DNA of 64,000 nt from Treponema sp. (GTDB taxonomy: Bacteria > Spirochaetota > Spirochaetia > Treponematales > Treponemataceae). The stretch is taken from assembly GCA_017484285.1 (NCBI GenBank), contig JAFUTH010000005.1:124001-188000 (forward strand), read 5' to 3'. The position numbers and the translations under genes are program-made. Positions 8,311 through 17,767 of the stretch are shown in pieces (the stretch's first letter is position 1; each line of letters begins with the position of its first letter). Below the pieces are notes generated by a model, which worked only from the letters and a program-made list of their open reading frames with translations, made no database searches and was not told the DNA's origin.

Positions 8311-8416
8311 GCGTTACCCTCACTTCGTTCGGGTCAGGCTTTCCGCACTTCCGCTTTCGCTCCATTCCTTCGCTTACGCTTCGGAACGCCTACGGCGGTG
8401 CTGCAATCCTTAACGC
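8311..8416 (-). repeat. 106-bp palindromic repeat (cassette-end repeat, copy 1)
   Basis: On the minus strand it runs from GCGTTAAGGATTGCAGC through GCGGAAAGCCTGACCC to GGGTAACGC. The ends GCGTTA and TAACGC pair. The same family occurs at 54444-54547 and 62477-62564. It begins 17 nt after the stop of the AlbA_2/GHKL gene and ends about 15 nt before the nifJ remnant, exactly at the cassette/remnant junction. Confidence 0.75.
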
Positions 8417-8433
8417 AGGAATGTAACAATTTA

Positions 8434-9771
8434 CTATTTTACAATCTCCCAGTGTCCACTATAGCCTCGACCAATAAACTGTATTTTATCTCGCATTTTT
8501 GCAAGTTGTCGCTCTATAGTTTTCTTGCTTACCCCAATTTCTTTTGCAATTTTTTCACGAGAAATCTTATTATCCTTCTTTATCAATTCTACAATTCGAG
8601 TTTCAATGGATTTATCTTGGGCGACATCTTGAGCGACATCTTGAGCGACATCTTTATCAGTCCCAGCAATTTCTGCAAGTGAATAAAATGTGACAAAAAC
8701 GGCATCCGCATCAACTTTAAAATCTGGAGTTGGATTTCCATAACTCTTGCACATATCCCGAATTTCCTGGATTCCGCGCCCCCATGATTCAATATACCCA
8801 GCTCTAAAAAACGCATTTGCAATTTTAGGATTAAGAGGACGAGATTTGCCTTCATTTATAAGCTGGTCAGGGGAAATTCCGTCAGGCAGAATGCTGTCAT
8901 TTGCAATCCGTAACTTATCTTTATAAACACGAATCTGAATCGGTGTAAAACTTCCGTAATTTTTGTGAACGATTGCATTCAGTAATGCTTCTCGAACGGC
9001 ATCTTTTGGATAAGGATATTTTTCAACTCGCGTAATTCCTTTAAAAGAAATCGGAGCAGTCAAATATTTTGTATAAAGCAAATCCATAATTCTATCCACT
9101 TGTTGAAGAAGAGCACCATGAATTTCATCTTGAAACAAAATCGTTGCATCATCAGCAAAAAAACCAATCTTTATCCATGCACCAGTGACCCATTTTTCTG
9201 GATTATGATGAAAGAGCAAAACACCAGCTCGTGTCACATTTCCATCACTGAGCAAATCAAGCTTCTCGGCAAGCATTTTATTTGAAACAAAAACATCTTT
9301 TTCTGCCATACGGGCGCTTAACCTCGCCTGTTCACGGAAAATATCAAAAGCATCGTTTCTGAAAGTAGAAATATCTGTTTTATCAATGACAGCAGCATCC
9401 CAAGAAAGCCCTGTCTTTTTAAGTAAGAATCGAGAAAGGGCATTTCCCTTTAATTCCTGTTTTGTTGAACCACTACGATAATGATATTCGCCTTTGTAAT
9501 TCACAGGATACGGACTCGCATCGACAGTAATTCGAATATAAGGAAGTCCGTTTTCATCAAGCAAATCAACATCTGCAACGACAGCAAGTGTGTCTCGAAT
9601 AAGATTAGGAAGCACTTCCATCAATTTTTTTGAATCTTTTACACCACAAACAGAACCATCATCACGTTTTCCGATATAAAGCAAACCGCCCTGTGCATTT
9701 GCAAAACCGCAAATCCATTTGAGATATTCATCGCGCCAAGATTCTTTGTATTCGATTAACTGGGATTCCAT
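8434..9771 (-). CDS. AlbA_2 / GHKL-ATPase / winged-helix protein (RecG-like annotation family)
   Basis: A 445-residue protein. The start is the ATG at 9769-9771, directly behind GGAG that also contains the hsdS stop codon. The N-terminal ~120 residues are an AlbA_2 (Schlafen-AlbA) domain (LKWICGFANAQGGLLYIGKRDDGSVCG). The middle carries a GHKL-type ATPase region (AVREALLNAIVHKNYG, then ESWGRGIQEI). After a DVAQDVAQDVAQD linker (three exact 12-bp units) a winged helix ends the protein (ISREKIAKEIGVSKKTIERQLAKMR). Such proteins are frequent passengers in type I-like restriction loci; their biochemical job is not settled. It follows the specificity gene without a gap. The 12-bp repeats would keep frame if their number changed. 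Confidence 0.8.
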   Translation of the reverse strand: MESQLIEYKESWRDEYLKWICGFANAQGGLLYIGKRDDGSVCGVKDSKKLMEVLPNLIRDTLAVVADVDLLDENGLPYIRITVDASPYPVNYKGEYHYRSGSTKQELKGNALSRFLLKKTGLSWDAAVIDKTDISTFRNDAFDIFREQARLSARMAEKDVFVSNKMLAEKLDLLSDGNVTRAGVLLFHHNPEKWVTGAWIKIGFFADDATILFQDEIHGALLQQVDRIMDLLYTKYLTAPISFKGITRVEKYPYPKDAVREALLNAIVHKNYGSFTPIQIRVYKDKLRIANDSILPDGISPDQLINEGKSRPLNPKIANAFFRAGYIESWGRGIQEIRDMCKSYGNPTPDFKVDADAVFVTFYSLAEIAGTDKDVAQDVAQDVAQDKSIETRIVELIKKDNKISREKIAKEIGVSKKTIERQLAKMRDKIQFIGRGYSGHWEIVK

Positions 9772-9772
9772 G

Positions 9773-10882
9773 CTACTCCACACTAACATTAATAAGCCTT
9801 TCAACTTTCTCTGAAAGATTTTTCTTTATCATCTCTATCTGCTCGTATTTTGAGGCTATTTCTTTCTGTGCATCCAAATCGAAACTGCCATCTTCTCTTA
9901 CTGGAACGGGAACCGTGTCTTTCAGCTTTCTTATCATGTCTGAATTGAGGGTTGTATATTCGTTCTTTCCTAAATCACCGCGGCGACCTTTTATATTTTT
10001 TCTGAAAATCGGTTCCAAAACATATTTTATATACTTCAAATCAATATTCTTGCATTTTTCGGTCGGCAACAGAATGCCACGATGACCGGTCACAGAAAAT
10101 TTTTCATTGTGATACATCATAAGACCTGCAAGACCATCTTTTGCCCAAGTCAAATATTCTCCGTCATAATCATAACTGTCAATTTTAGCATATTCCCCCT
10201 GCGTGTTGCCTGAAAAAACCGGGTAAGAGCCTTTATGAGTTTCACAATATGATTTTGTCAAATCGCTGTCACCGTTGGTAGGAGTAAACAGTTCTGTAAT
10301 TTTTAGTAAATGAATTTTATATTCTGATAAAGGAATTTCTATGTGACAATTATTAAATTCTTCCAGTTTTGAATAAATATATTTTTTTTGATTCTGTACC
10401 TCAACAAATTTTGTATAGAGATAAATTTGTTTATCAATGTCGAATAAATTATCACTTGTTATTGGGATTTTTATTTCAATATTCTCAATATTTTTCTTTA
10501 ATGCCTTAAAAGCCCTGTTAAAATTATACTTTCTTTTTATATCATCTAAAGCAAATCTTAAATATTCGATATTCAGATTTTTATCAAATGGAGTAAGAAC
10601 AATTCTATCAGCAGTAATTCCAAAAGGAGTGTCGTGGATTATAAAATTTTTCCCTGCAGAGCCATCTCCATTTGTTGCGAGTGAAAGTTTTCGATTTTCC
10701 TTAGAAGCTGCGTTTAATTTTAAATTGTCAATATCACTTAAATGATAGATAGCACTAGAATCCGCACTATATACTGGAATCTTTCCGGTATTTGAAAAAT
10801 TGTTAAGTTGGGTTCTATTCATCCCCAAGTAAATTGTATTAAATGAAACTAAATCTTTCAGTTTTTTAGTTACGAATGTCAT
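9773..10882 (-). CDS. Specificity (S) subunit of a type I-like / BcgI-like restriction-modification enzyme
   Basis: A 369-residue S protein with the expected two target-recognition halves separated by helical spacers. The first half starts TKKLKDLVSF and includes GKIPVYSADSSAIYHL. The second begins near residue 185 with LLKITELFTPTNGDSDLTKS and includes GSYPVFSGNTQGEYAKI. The spacer helix VEVQNQKKYIYSKLEEFN and the C-terminal helix (EQIEMIKKNLSEKVERL) match the conserved regions that dimerise with the methylase. It overlaps the upstream methylase/nuclease gene by 4 nt and is followed directly by the AlbA_2 gene. DNA specificity cannot be read from the sequence. Confidence 0.85.
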   Translation of the reverse strand: MTFVTKKLKDLVSFNTIYLGMNRTQLNNFSNTGKIPVYSADSSAIYHLSDIDNLKLNAASKENRKLSLATNGDGSAGKNFIIHDTPFGITADRIVLTPFDKNLNIEYLRFALDDIKRKYNFNRAFKALKKNIENIEIKIPITSDNLFDIDKQIYLYTKFVEVQNQKKYIYSKLEEFNNCHIEIPLSEYKIHLLKITELFTPTNGDSDLTKSYCETHKGSYPVFSGNTQGEYAKIDSYDYDGEYLTWAKDGLAGLMMYHNEKFSVTGHRGILLPTEKCKNIDLKYIKYVLEPIFRKNIKGRRGDLGKNEYTTLNSDMIRKLKDTVPVPVREDGSFDLDAQKEIASKYEQIEMIKKNLSEKVERLINVSVE

Positions 10883-12984
10883 TTTAATTCCTTTAATAAT
10901 TCTGCATAATTTCTTACATCTGTACTTAATTCTAACAACATATTGCTAAATTCATCCAAACTAACAATTTCTCTTTTTGCCATAATCCCCAAATCGATTT
11001 TTTCTTCCTCTGTCCAAAAACGCTCAATATTCCATTGTTCCTTTGTGTCAAATTTTGAAATATCAAGCAGTTTTGCCCTTTTGTCGGAATTTATCATCTC
11101 AATGATTTTTTCATTCGATTTTGCATTTTTGAAAGCATTGTAATTTTCTACCGCGTTATGCAAGTCATTGTCATCTATGTCAAATCTGTAACTGTCAAGC
11201 GTTTCGCCTATGCTTGAACAGAGATAGCAGAATACGGGGAAATCCTGTGTTCCGCTCTGACCTTCATCTCGTTTTCTCAATGTAAGGATATAAGTCTTTT
11301 TATTCGTATTGAAGAATGAGTTTATCGGAAGCGAGATAATGCTTTCGATAAAACAAGATTTCAGGATAACTTCCTTAAGTTTTTCATTGCCGATGTTCGC
11401 AAAAATGCCGTCCGGCAGTATGACATTAGCAATGCCGCCTTTTTTCAGTGATTTTATAATCCACTCTGTAAAAAGAGCCTCGATTCCGCCGCCGTTGGCT
11501 GTATATGCATTCCGCAGCTGATTCTTAACTGCATATTTTACATTCTTGCTTGCCCGGCTTATGTCCGCGTTCTGGTAGTATGGGGGATTTGCAAGAATAA
11601 GGTCATATTGTTCAAAATCCAGATGTTCCAATGTGCCGAGCGTCGTATGAGAAGAAGTGATTACCTTGTTCAGAAGTTCATTTGATATTATTCTGATTTT
11701 TTCCGCAGAGTCGCAGTTTTCCTTAAACAAATCAGAATAGTAAATCACCATATTTGACTTTGCAAGAATTGTCGTCAAATCATCATTGTTATCTTCCATT
11801 CGTTTTTCATAGCCGACCAATGTAATCTTGCTTTTAAGCTCTTTCTCTTCAAAGTAATACGGATTTGGAATTTTATTTGCCGCTTCCAGAAGAAATTTTC
11901 CTACTCCACAGGCAGGGTCGCAGATTTTCATTCCTTCCTTTACATCAACCATTCGGACCATTTCTTTTACGACTTTTAACGGAGTAAAAAACTGTCCCAT
12001 GCCGTCTTTGTCGGAACTGTTTTTCATGAATGTCTCAAAAAGCTTGGACTTAAAATCTTTATGGATATATATAAATTTTCCGTTTTCTTTTTCGTAGTCT
12101 TTGAAGCAGTCTAGCAGACGACCGAAACAATCTGCTGCCGTATCTATGATTATCGGATTTCCCATTTCATCCAGCTGAGTATGGAATATCCGTCCGTTTA
12201 TGATTGATGTATTGTCGGCTTGATTTATCGGGAACAGTTCAAGAAGCTTATCTCGGATTGTCGTTAAATATTGTTTGAACGCATCTTTTGCAGATTCTTC
12301 CTTGTAGATTTTATAAATTGCCTCAAAACTGTATGAGCCTTTTAAAATGCCTATGTCAGAAAGAAATTTAAAATTGAAAACTTCAACGAAAGTATAAAGA
12401 GAATTCTTCGAGGTAGACAAAGCCATATTCTGCAAAATTCTTGCCGTCTTTTTAGCAAGCTCTGTAGGATCAAGATATTGTTTGGGAAGAATCTGATTGT
12501 TCTCATCGCTCAGACAGACACAGACTTCTTCAATAAAATTAGAAAGTTCTTTTTGTTTTGAAGACGACAAACTTTTAGGATTGATTTGTCTTGTTACAGG
12601 CAGACCGCTTTCATCTAAAATATATTCTTCGGTTTTCGGATTTATCCATATAAATTCATTACCGTCAGACACAGCATATATTTTTGCCTTCGTCTTCTTT
12701 GCAACATCAAGTTCCTGCCAGATTGCCTTGTTCTTCTTATCAGTTGTTCTGAATTCATTAGGAGCTTTCATTTCAATAAAGATTACAATCTCTTTATTCT
12801 GATTTAGAATCAAAACATCGGGCTTCTTTGCAGAAATTTTTTCGCATTGTTTTGCAGTAATGCCAGAAATTTCTTTCGACTGCACTAAATCTTTAATTGT
12901 TGTTGCACCAAGACTCCTGCATATAAATTTACCAAATTCCACAGGATTTGAATAAAGTGCATCTTGAATAGTTTGTTCTGACAT
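10879..12984 (-). CDS. Fused nuclease-methyltransferase subunit of a BcgI-like restriction-modification enzyme
   Basis: A 701-residue protein. The N-terminal domain has KPDVLILN (Asp56) and IVIFIEMKAP (Glu71, Lys73), the D...E-x-K signature of a restriction nuclease. The C-terminal N6-adenine methyltransferase domain shows QFFTP (331-335), motif I DPACGVGKF (356-364) and motif IV NPPY (466-469). No separate hsdR helicase gene is present. Nuclease plus methylase in one chain with a separate S subunit is the plan of BcgI-type (type IIB) enzymes, which cut on both sides of their site (family knowledge). It starts the operon with GAGG 8 nt before ATG. Base composition is clearly more AT-rich than adjacent nifJ, consistent with acquisition. 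Confidence 0.8.
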   Translation of the reverse strand: MSEQTIQDALYSNPVEFGKFICRSLGATTIKDLVQSKEISGITAKQCEKISAKKPDVLILNQNKEIVIFIEMKAPNEFRTTDKKNKAIWQELDVAKKTKAKIYAVSDGNEFIWINPKTEEYILDESGLPVTRQINPKSLSSSKQKELSNFIEEVCVCLSDENNQILPKQYLDPTELAKKTARILQNMALSTSKNSLYTFVEVFNFKFLSDIGILKGSYSFEAIYKIYKEESAKDAFKQYLTTIRDKLLELFPINQADNTSIINGRIFHTQLDEMGNPIIIDTAADCFGRLLDCFKDYEKENGKFIYIHKDFKSKLFETFMKNSSDKDGMGQFFTPLKVVKEMVRMVDVKEGMKICDPACGVGKFLLEAANKIPNPYYFEEKELKSKITLVGYEKRMEDNNDDLTTILAKSNMVIYYSDLFKENCDSAEKIRIISNELLNKVITSSHTTLGTLEHLDFEQYDLILANPPYYQNADISRASKNVKYAVKNQLRNAYTANGGGIEALFTEWIIKSLKKGGIANVILPDGIFANIGNEKLKEVILKSCFIESIISLPINSFFNTNKKTYILTLRKRDEGQSGTQDFPVFCYLCSSIGETLDSYRFDIDDNDLHNAVENYNAFKNAKSNEKIIEMINSDKRAKLLDISKFDTKEQWNIERFWTEEEKIDLGIMAKREIVSLDEFSNMLLELSTDVRNYAELLKELK

Positions 12985-13035
12985 TATCTAGACCTCAAGA
13001 ACAATTATCGACAAATTTTGATAAAAATATACCTC

Positions 13036-13080
13036 ATAAAAACAACGCCCCTCGCAAGGAATCTCCTCGCAAGGGGCGTT
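13036..13080 (-). terminator. nifJ terminator
   Basis: Imperfect hairpin, AACGCCCCTCGCAAGG paired with CCTCGCAAGGGGCGTT, followed on the minus strand by GTTTTTAT. A second small stem, TGGGG-tagtt-GCCCCA, lies between it and the nifJ stop. Both structures recur behind the nifJ remnant near 7740-7860. Confidence 0.7.
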
Positions 13081-13132
13081 TTCGTATTTTACTTTCCACT
13101 GGGGCAACTACCCCAATGAAAACTCGACTGGC

Positions 13133-16100
13133 TTACTTATACAACTCCACCAGCTTCTGCAAGTGTACGAATCTGTCCTTAGCAGCCTGTTCATTGCGGT
13201 CGAAGAGAACCTTAGCACGCTCAGGGAACTTGCGTGTAAGAGCAGAGTATCGTGTCTCGTTGTTGAGGAATGCCTGGTAAGTTCCGTCGCCTTCCTTAGA
13301 AGTGAGCGTGAACGGATTCTTGCCTTCTGCCTTCAACGCCGGGTTGAAGCTGAACAGGTTCCAGTAGCCAGCCTTTACAGCCGCCTTCATCTCGTCCTGA
13401 CAGTGGTTCATGCCGCCCTTAACGCCGTGCAATTCACACGGAGCGTAGCCGATGATGAGCGACGGGCCGTTGTACGCCTCTGCTTCCTGAATGACCTTCA
13501 AAGCCTGTGCGGGGTTCGCACCGAGCGCAATCTGTCCGACATAGACATAGCCGTAGCTCATCGCGATTTCAGCGAGGCTCTTCTTGCCCATCTCTTTACC
13601 TGCCGCCGCGAACTGGCAGACTTCGCCGATATTTGAAGCCTTAGATGCCTGTCCGCCCGTATTTGAGTACATCTCGGTGTCGAATACCATGACATTGATG
13701 TTCTCGCCGCTCGCCAAAACATGGTCGAGACCGCCGAAGCCGATGTCGTACGCCCAGCCGTCGCCGCCCATAATCCACACGGATTTCTTCGGGAGGTACG
13801 CCTTTTTGTCGAGGATGTCCTTCACGCAGTCGCAGTCGATTTTTTCAAGTTCAGCAACCAAAGCCTCAGCCGCGGGTGAGTTCTCCAAAGTCTTGTCTTT
13901 GGTCTCTATGAATTTCGCGAACGCGTCCTTCAAGCCCTGTGTCGCCTTGTCGCCGTCAACGATTGCCTGAATCTGCTCGATGAGGTTGTCGCGGATGTAT
14001 TTCTGACCAGAGTACATACCCAAGCCGTGCTCTGCGTTGTCCTCGAAGAGTGAGTTTGCCCAAGCTGGACCTTTCTTTGAGTCCTTGTTGATTGTGTACG
14101 GTGCAGTCGCCGCAGGTCCGCCCCAGATTGAAGAACAGCCCGTTGCGTTCGAGATATACATGTGCTCGCCGAAGAGCTGCGTGATGAGTCGTGCGTAAGA
14201 AGTTTCCGCACAGCCCGCGCAGCTTCCAGAGAATTCAAGAAGCGGCTGGTTGAACTGGCTTCCCTTGACCGTGTTGTCGCCGAATCCAGAATCTGTTTTC
14301 TTTGAAACATTTGCCACGAGGTAGTTCCAAGCCGGCTGCTCGCTCAAACGGGTCTCCTGTGGAACCATTGTGAGTGCCTGTACCGGACAAACTGTCGTAC
14401 ATTCTCCACAACCCATACAGTCGAGCGGTGAAACAGAAAGTGTGAACTTGTATTTTCCAGCCTTTGGCTTCAAGTCAACTGCTTTTCCGCCGTTCTTTTC
14501 GACTTCAGCTGCCTCTGCATCTGTAAGAAGATACGGGCGGATTGTAGCGTGTGAACAGACGAATGCACAGTTGTTACACTGAATACACTTCGTTGAATCC
14601 CATTCTGGAACATTGACCGCCGTTCCGCGCTTTTCGTAGGCAGACGCGCCCAACTGGAACTGACCGTCGGCGATGTCCTTGAACGCGCTGACAGGAAGAT
14701 TGTCACCGTCCATGAGGGCAATCGGGTTCATCAGTTTTTCTACCATATCAACGGTAGCTTTCTCGCCCTTGAGAGCCGGTTTAGCTGCGTCTGGAGCAGG
14801 ATTTGCCCAAGAAGCAGGAATCTTAACTTCATGCAAAGCGCCTGCACCCTGGTCGATAGCCTGACAGTTCATGTCAACGACATCCTGACCCTTCTTAGAG
14901 AATTTGGCAACAACCTTTTCCTTCATGTATTTGATGGCTTCTTCTGCAGGAAGAACTCCGGCAAGTTTGAAGAATGCAGACTGAAGAACGGTAGAAGTTC
15001 GTTTTCCGAGACCGATTTTCGTGGCGATGTCAACCGCGTCTACGGTGTAAACCTTGATGTTGTGGTCGGCGATGTATTTCTTTGACTCAGCGGGCAAGTG
15101 CTTGTCAAGCTCCTCGTCGCTCCACTGGCAGTTGATGAGGAAAGTTCCGCCGTCCTTGACATCTTGCACCATCTTGTAGCCCTTGATGATGTAAGACTGG
15201 TTGTGGCACGCTACCAAGTCAGCCTGGTTGATGTAGTACGGAGAGCGGATTGGCTTGTCGCCGAAGCGCAAGTGAGAAATCGTGATACCGCCCGTTTTCT
15301 TTGAATCGTACTGGAAGTAAGCCTGAATGTATTTGTCGGTATGGTCGCCGATGATTTTGGTAGAGTCTTTGTTTGCGCCGACCGTACCGTCACCGCCGAT
15401 ACCCCAGAATTTACACTCAACCGTGCCTTCCGCAGAAGTGATTGGAGCCGGTTTGACCTCTGGAAGCGAGAGGTTTGTGACATCATCAACGATTCCGAGC
15501 GTAAAGCGAGATTTTGGCTCTGCTTTTGCAAGTTCCGTGTACACAGCGAATACTGAGCTTGGCGGAGTGTCCTTTGAGCCCAAGCCGTATCGTCCGCCTG
15601 AGAGTTTGACATCGTTCAAGCCCGCTTCGCGCAAAGTTGTAGCGACATCGAGGAAGAGCGGTTCACCGAGTGAGCCAGGCTCTTTTGTGCGGTCAAGAAC
15701 AGCGACCTTTTTGGCTGTTTTCGGCAATTTCTCCAAGAATTTCTTCGGCATCCACGGTCGGTACAAGTGAACTTTGATAAGACCGACTTTCTCGCCCTTC
15801 TTGGTGAGGTAATCGATGACTTCCTCTGCCACATCGCAGATTGAGCCCATCGCAACGATAACTCTGTCTGCATCTGGGCTACCATAGTAGTCGAAGAGAC
15901 CGTAGTTTGTGCCCAATTTCTTGTTGATTTTGTCGATATATTTTTCAACGATTGCAGGAAGCGCGTCGTAAGTTGAGTTACAAGCCTCGCGGTGCTGGAA
16001 GAAGACATCGCCGTTCTCGTGAGAACCGCGCATTGCAGGATGCTCAGGATTCAACGCATGGTCGCGGAACGCTTTGAGCGCGTCCGTTGGGAACATCTCT

Positions 16101-16675
16101 TTGAGGTCAGCGTAATCCCAAGTTTCGATTTTCTGGATTTCGTGTGAAGTGCGGAAACCGTCGAAGAAGTTGATGAACGCAACCTTTCCTTCGAGAGCCG
16201 CCAAGTGAGCGACAGGAGCCAAGTCCATGACTTCCTGCGGATTGCTTTCTGCGAACATAGCCGCGCCCGTCTGACGGCACGCGTACACATCTGAATGGTC
16301 GCCGAAAATGTTCAAAGACTGAGTTGCAACACAACGAGCCGCAACATGGAACACACAAGGAAGCTGCTCGGCAGCAATCTTGTACATGTTCGGAATCATA
16401 AGGAGCAAGCCCTGTGAAGCCGTGAATGTGGTGGTAAGCGCACCAGCCGCCAAAGAACCGTGAACCGTTCCCGCAGCTCCTGCTTCTGATTCCATTTCGA
16501 TAACCTTTACTTTGTTACCGAAGATGTTTTTCTGACCGCCAGCAGACCAGTTATCAACCCAGTCCGCCATTGGAGATGAAGGAGTGATTGGATAGATACC
16601 AGCAACCTCAGTGTAAGCATACGCTACATGAGCCGCAGCCTGGTTTCCGTCCATTGACTGTTTTTTTCTGGACAT
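13133..16675 (-). CDS. nifJ: Pyruvate:ferredoxin (flavodoxin) oxidoreductase
   Basis: A 1180-residue single-chain enzyme, the usual length. It oxidises pyruvate with CoA to acetyl-CoA and CO2 and passes electrons to ferredoxin or flavodoxin; it is the central step of anaerobic pyruvate use. The order of domains is an N-terminal pyruvate-binding region (AYTEVAGIYPITPSSPMA), a transketolase-C-like region, an EKR region, two 4Fe-4S motifs (CIQCNNCAFVC and CMGCGECTTVC), then a TPP-binding domain with GCAGCAETSYARL and GGDGWAYDIGFGGLDH. A strong GAGGAGG precedes the start codon. Flavodoxin at 29.9 kb is a possible partner. A diverged copy of its 3' end lies at 7.9-8.3 kb, across the restriction locus. 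Confidence 0.97.
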   Translation of the reverse strand: MSRKKQSMDGNQAAAHVAYAYTEVAGIYPITPSSPMADWVDNWSAGGQKNIFGNKVKVIEMESEAGAAGTVHGSLAAGALTTTFTASQGLLLMIPNMYKIAAEQLPCVFHVAARCVATQSLNIFGDHSDVYACRQTGAAMFAESNPQEVMDLAPVAHLAALEGKVAFINFFDGFRTSHEIQKIETWDYADLKEMFPTDALKAFRDHALNPEHPAMRGSHENGDVFFQHREACNSTYDALPAIVEKYIDKINKKLGTNYGLFDYYGSPDADRVIVAMGSICDVAEEVIDYLTKKGEKVGLIKVHLYRPWMPKKFLEKLPKTAKKVAVLDRTKEPGSLGEPLFLDVATTLREAGLNDVKLSGGRYGLGSKDTPPSSVFAVYTELAKAEPKSRFTLGIVDDVTNLSLPEVKPAPITSAEGTVECKFWGIGGDGTVGANKDSTKIIGDHTDKYIQAYFQYDSKKTGGITISHLRFGDKPIRSPYYINQADLVACHNQSYIIKGYKMVQDVKDGGTFLINCQWSDEELDKHLPAESKKYIADHNIKVYTVDAVDIATKIGLGKRTSTVLQSAFFKLAGVLPAEEAIKYMKEKVVAKFSKKGQDVVDMNCQAIDQGAGALHEVKIPASWANPAPDAAKPALKGEKATVDMVEKLMNPIALMDGDNLPVSAFKDIADGQFQLGASAYEKRGTAVNVPEWDSTKCIQCNNCAFVCSHATIRPYLLTDAEAAEVEKNGGKAVDLKPKAGKYKFTLSVSPLDCMGCGECTTVCPVQALTMVPQETRLSEQPAWNYLVANVSKKTDSGFGDNTVKGSQFNQPLLEFSGSCAGCAETSYARLITQLFGEHMYISNATGCSSIWGGPAATAPYTINKDSKKGPAWANSLFEDNAEHGLGMYSGQKYIRDNLIEQIQAIVDGDKATQGLKDAFAKFIETKDKTLENSPAAEALVAELEKIDCDCVKDILDKKAYLPKKSVWIMGGDGWAYDIGFGGLDHVLASGENINVMVFDTEMYSNTGGQASKASNIGEVCQFAAAGKEMGKKSLAEIAMSYGYVYVGQIALGANPAQALKVIQEAEAYNGPSLIIGYAPCELHGVKGGMNHCQDEMKAAVKAGYWNLFSFNPALKAEGKNPFTLTSKEGDGTYQAFLNNETRYSALTRKFPERAKVLFDRNEQAAKDRFVHLQKLVELYK

Positions 16676-16764
16676 TTTGTCCTCCTCTAAAAAAGATAGA
16701 AAAAAAGAAGACTCTGTGTAGATGAGAATCTTCTTATGAAAATTGGACTTTGATAGTTACGTCT

Positions 16765-16793
16765 AGAATAAACCTAAATCACAAATCTTACAA
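16765..16793 (-). promoter_or_regulatory. Candidate nifJ promoter
   Basis: On the minus strand, TTGTAA, a 17-nt spacer, then TATTCT. It predicts a transcript start about 80 nt upstream of the nifJ start codon. The call rests on match to the sigma-70 pattern only. Confidence 0.4.
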
Positions 16794-16883
16794 GGAAAAA
16801 AATAGAATAAAATTCGCTTTAGTTATGTTTTAAAATCCCGATATTTTAAACAAAACACCAAACGTGATTTCTGGGGGAATTAT

Positions 16884-17738
16884 ATGAAAAAGACATTGTT
16901 TATTTTCGCGACGGCAATTCTTTCTGTACAGGCATTTGCTTTCGACAGCGAGGCTTCGCTCAAGCCAAACGGTGCCAGCGAATATACAAAAATTGAATAT
17001 CAGATTACAGAAAAATTCGGCGACTACTACCGCTCACCAAGAGCAAAATTCGTCCACGTGTTTGACGCGAACGGACTCGAAGTTGAGAGTTCTGAGCTCA
17101 CGAGCAAAGACGCGCTCGTTGACCACATTACGTACAAATACGAAGGCACAAACCTCGTCGAGACAGTCTGCACGGATTCAGACGGAAAGGTCGCATGGAA
17201 AATCACTGCGACCTACGATGCAAACGGCACGAAAATCGATGAGTCGGAATACAACGCAAGCGATTCGCTCGTAAACCGCACCATCTGGAAGGTCAACGGA
17301 AAAGTGAGTGACGAGTCTTACTACAACGCAGACGGCGCGCTTCTCTCAAAAATCATCACAAAATACGATGACCAAAACAGAATCGCGGAAGTCGCGCAGT
17401 ACCAGGCTTCGGGCACTTTGGAGCAAAAAGCGGTCTATTCATACAACGACGCGGGAAAACTTTCTGAAATCGCGTACTCAAACGGGCTCGGCATCCAGAC
17501 AAAGAAGGTTGTGTTCAGATTTGATGCCTCATATCAGATTACCGAAGAGCAGACCTACAACACGGAAAACAAACTGATTGTGCGCGTCATCTACAAATAT
17601 GACGGAAATGGTAACATCATCAAGACGACGACCTACCATGTTGCAGAAAAATTCGGCACAACTGTAAACGAATTGGCAGGAATTGCCGAATATACTTATG
17701 GAGCGAACTCAGCAACGCCTGCAACACCAGCTCTCTAA
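16884..17738 (+). CDS. Exported hypothetical protein with YD/RHS-like beta repeats
   Basis: A 284-residue protein with a signal peptide (MKKTLFIFATAILSVQAFAF) and no lipobox cysteine, so it is probably periplasmic or secreted. The body is a series of ~20-25-residue repeats of the kind Y-x-Y-(D/N)-x-x-G-x-(L/I/K), for example ITKYDDQNRIAEVAQY, YSYNDAGKLSEIAY and IYKYDGNGNIIKT. These resemble RHS/YD-type or MORN-like beta-hairpin repeats. GGGGG lies 7 nt before the start. It is followed closely by the LysM and lytic transglycosylase genes on the same strand, so an envelope role is likely. I do not recognise a specific function. Confidence 0.7.
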   Translation: MKKTLFIFATAILSVQAFAFDSEASLKPNGASEYTKIEYQITEKFGDYYRSPRAKFVHVFDANGLEVESSELTSKDALVDHITYKYEGTNLVETVCTDSDGKVAWKITATYDANGTKIDESEYNASDSLVNRTIWKVNGKVSDESYYNADGALLSKIITKYDDQNRIAEVAQYQASGTLEQKAVYSYNDAGKLSEIAYSNGLGIQTKKVVFRFDASYQITEEQTYNTENKLIVRVIYKYDGNGNIIKTTTYHVAEKFGTTVNELAGIAEYTYGANSATPATPAL

Positions 17739-17767
17739 ACCACGCGTTTTGAAAAAAGGGGAATGAT

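Noticed and set aside
8311-8416. Canonical integron attC site
   Set aside because: Position and folding fit, but the ends read GCGTTA...TAACGC, opposite to the AAC...GTT polarity of known attC sites, and no integrase gene is in the window; kept only as a hypothesis.
5832-13000. Prophage or conjugative element in the left accessory region
   Set aside because: No integrase, portal, capsid, relaxase or transfer genes are visible; the region reads as defence and surface genes only.
13163-16358. Multiple open frames on both strands inside nifJ
   Set aside because: All overlap a confidently assigned nifJ gene and look like codon-bias shadows.
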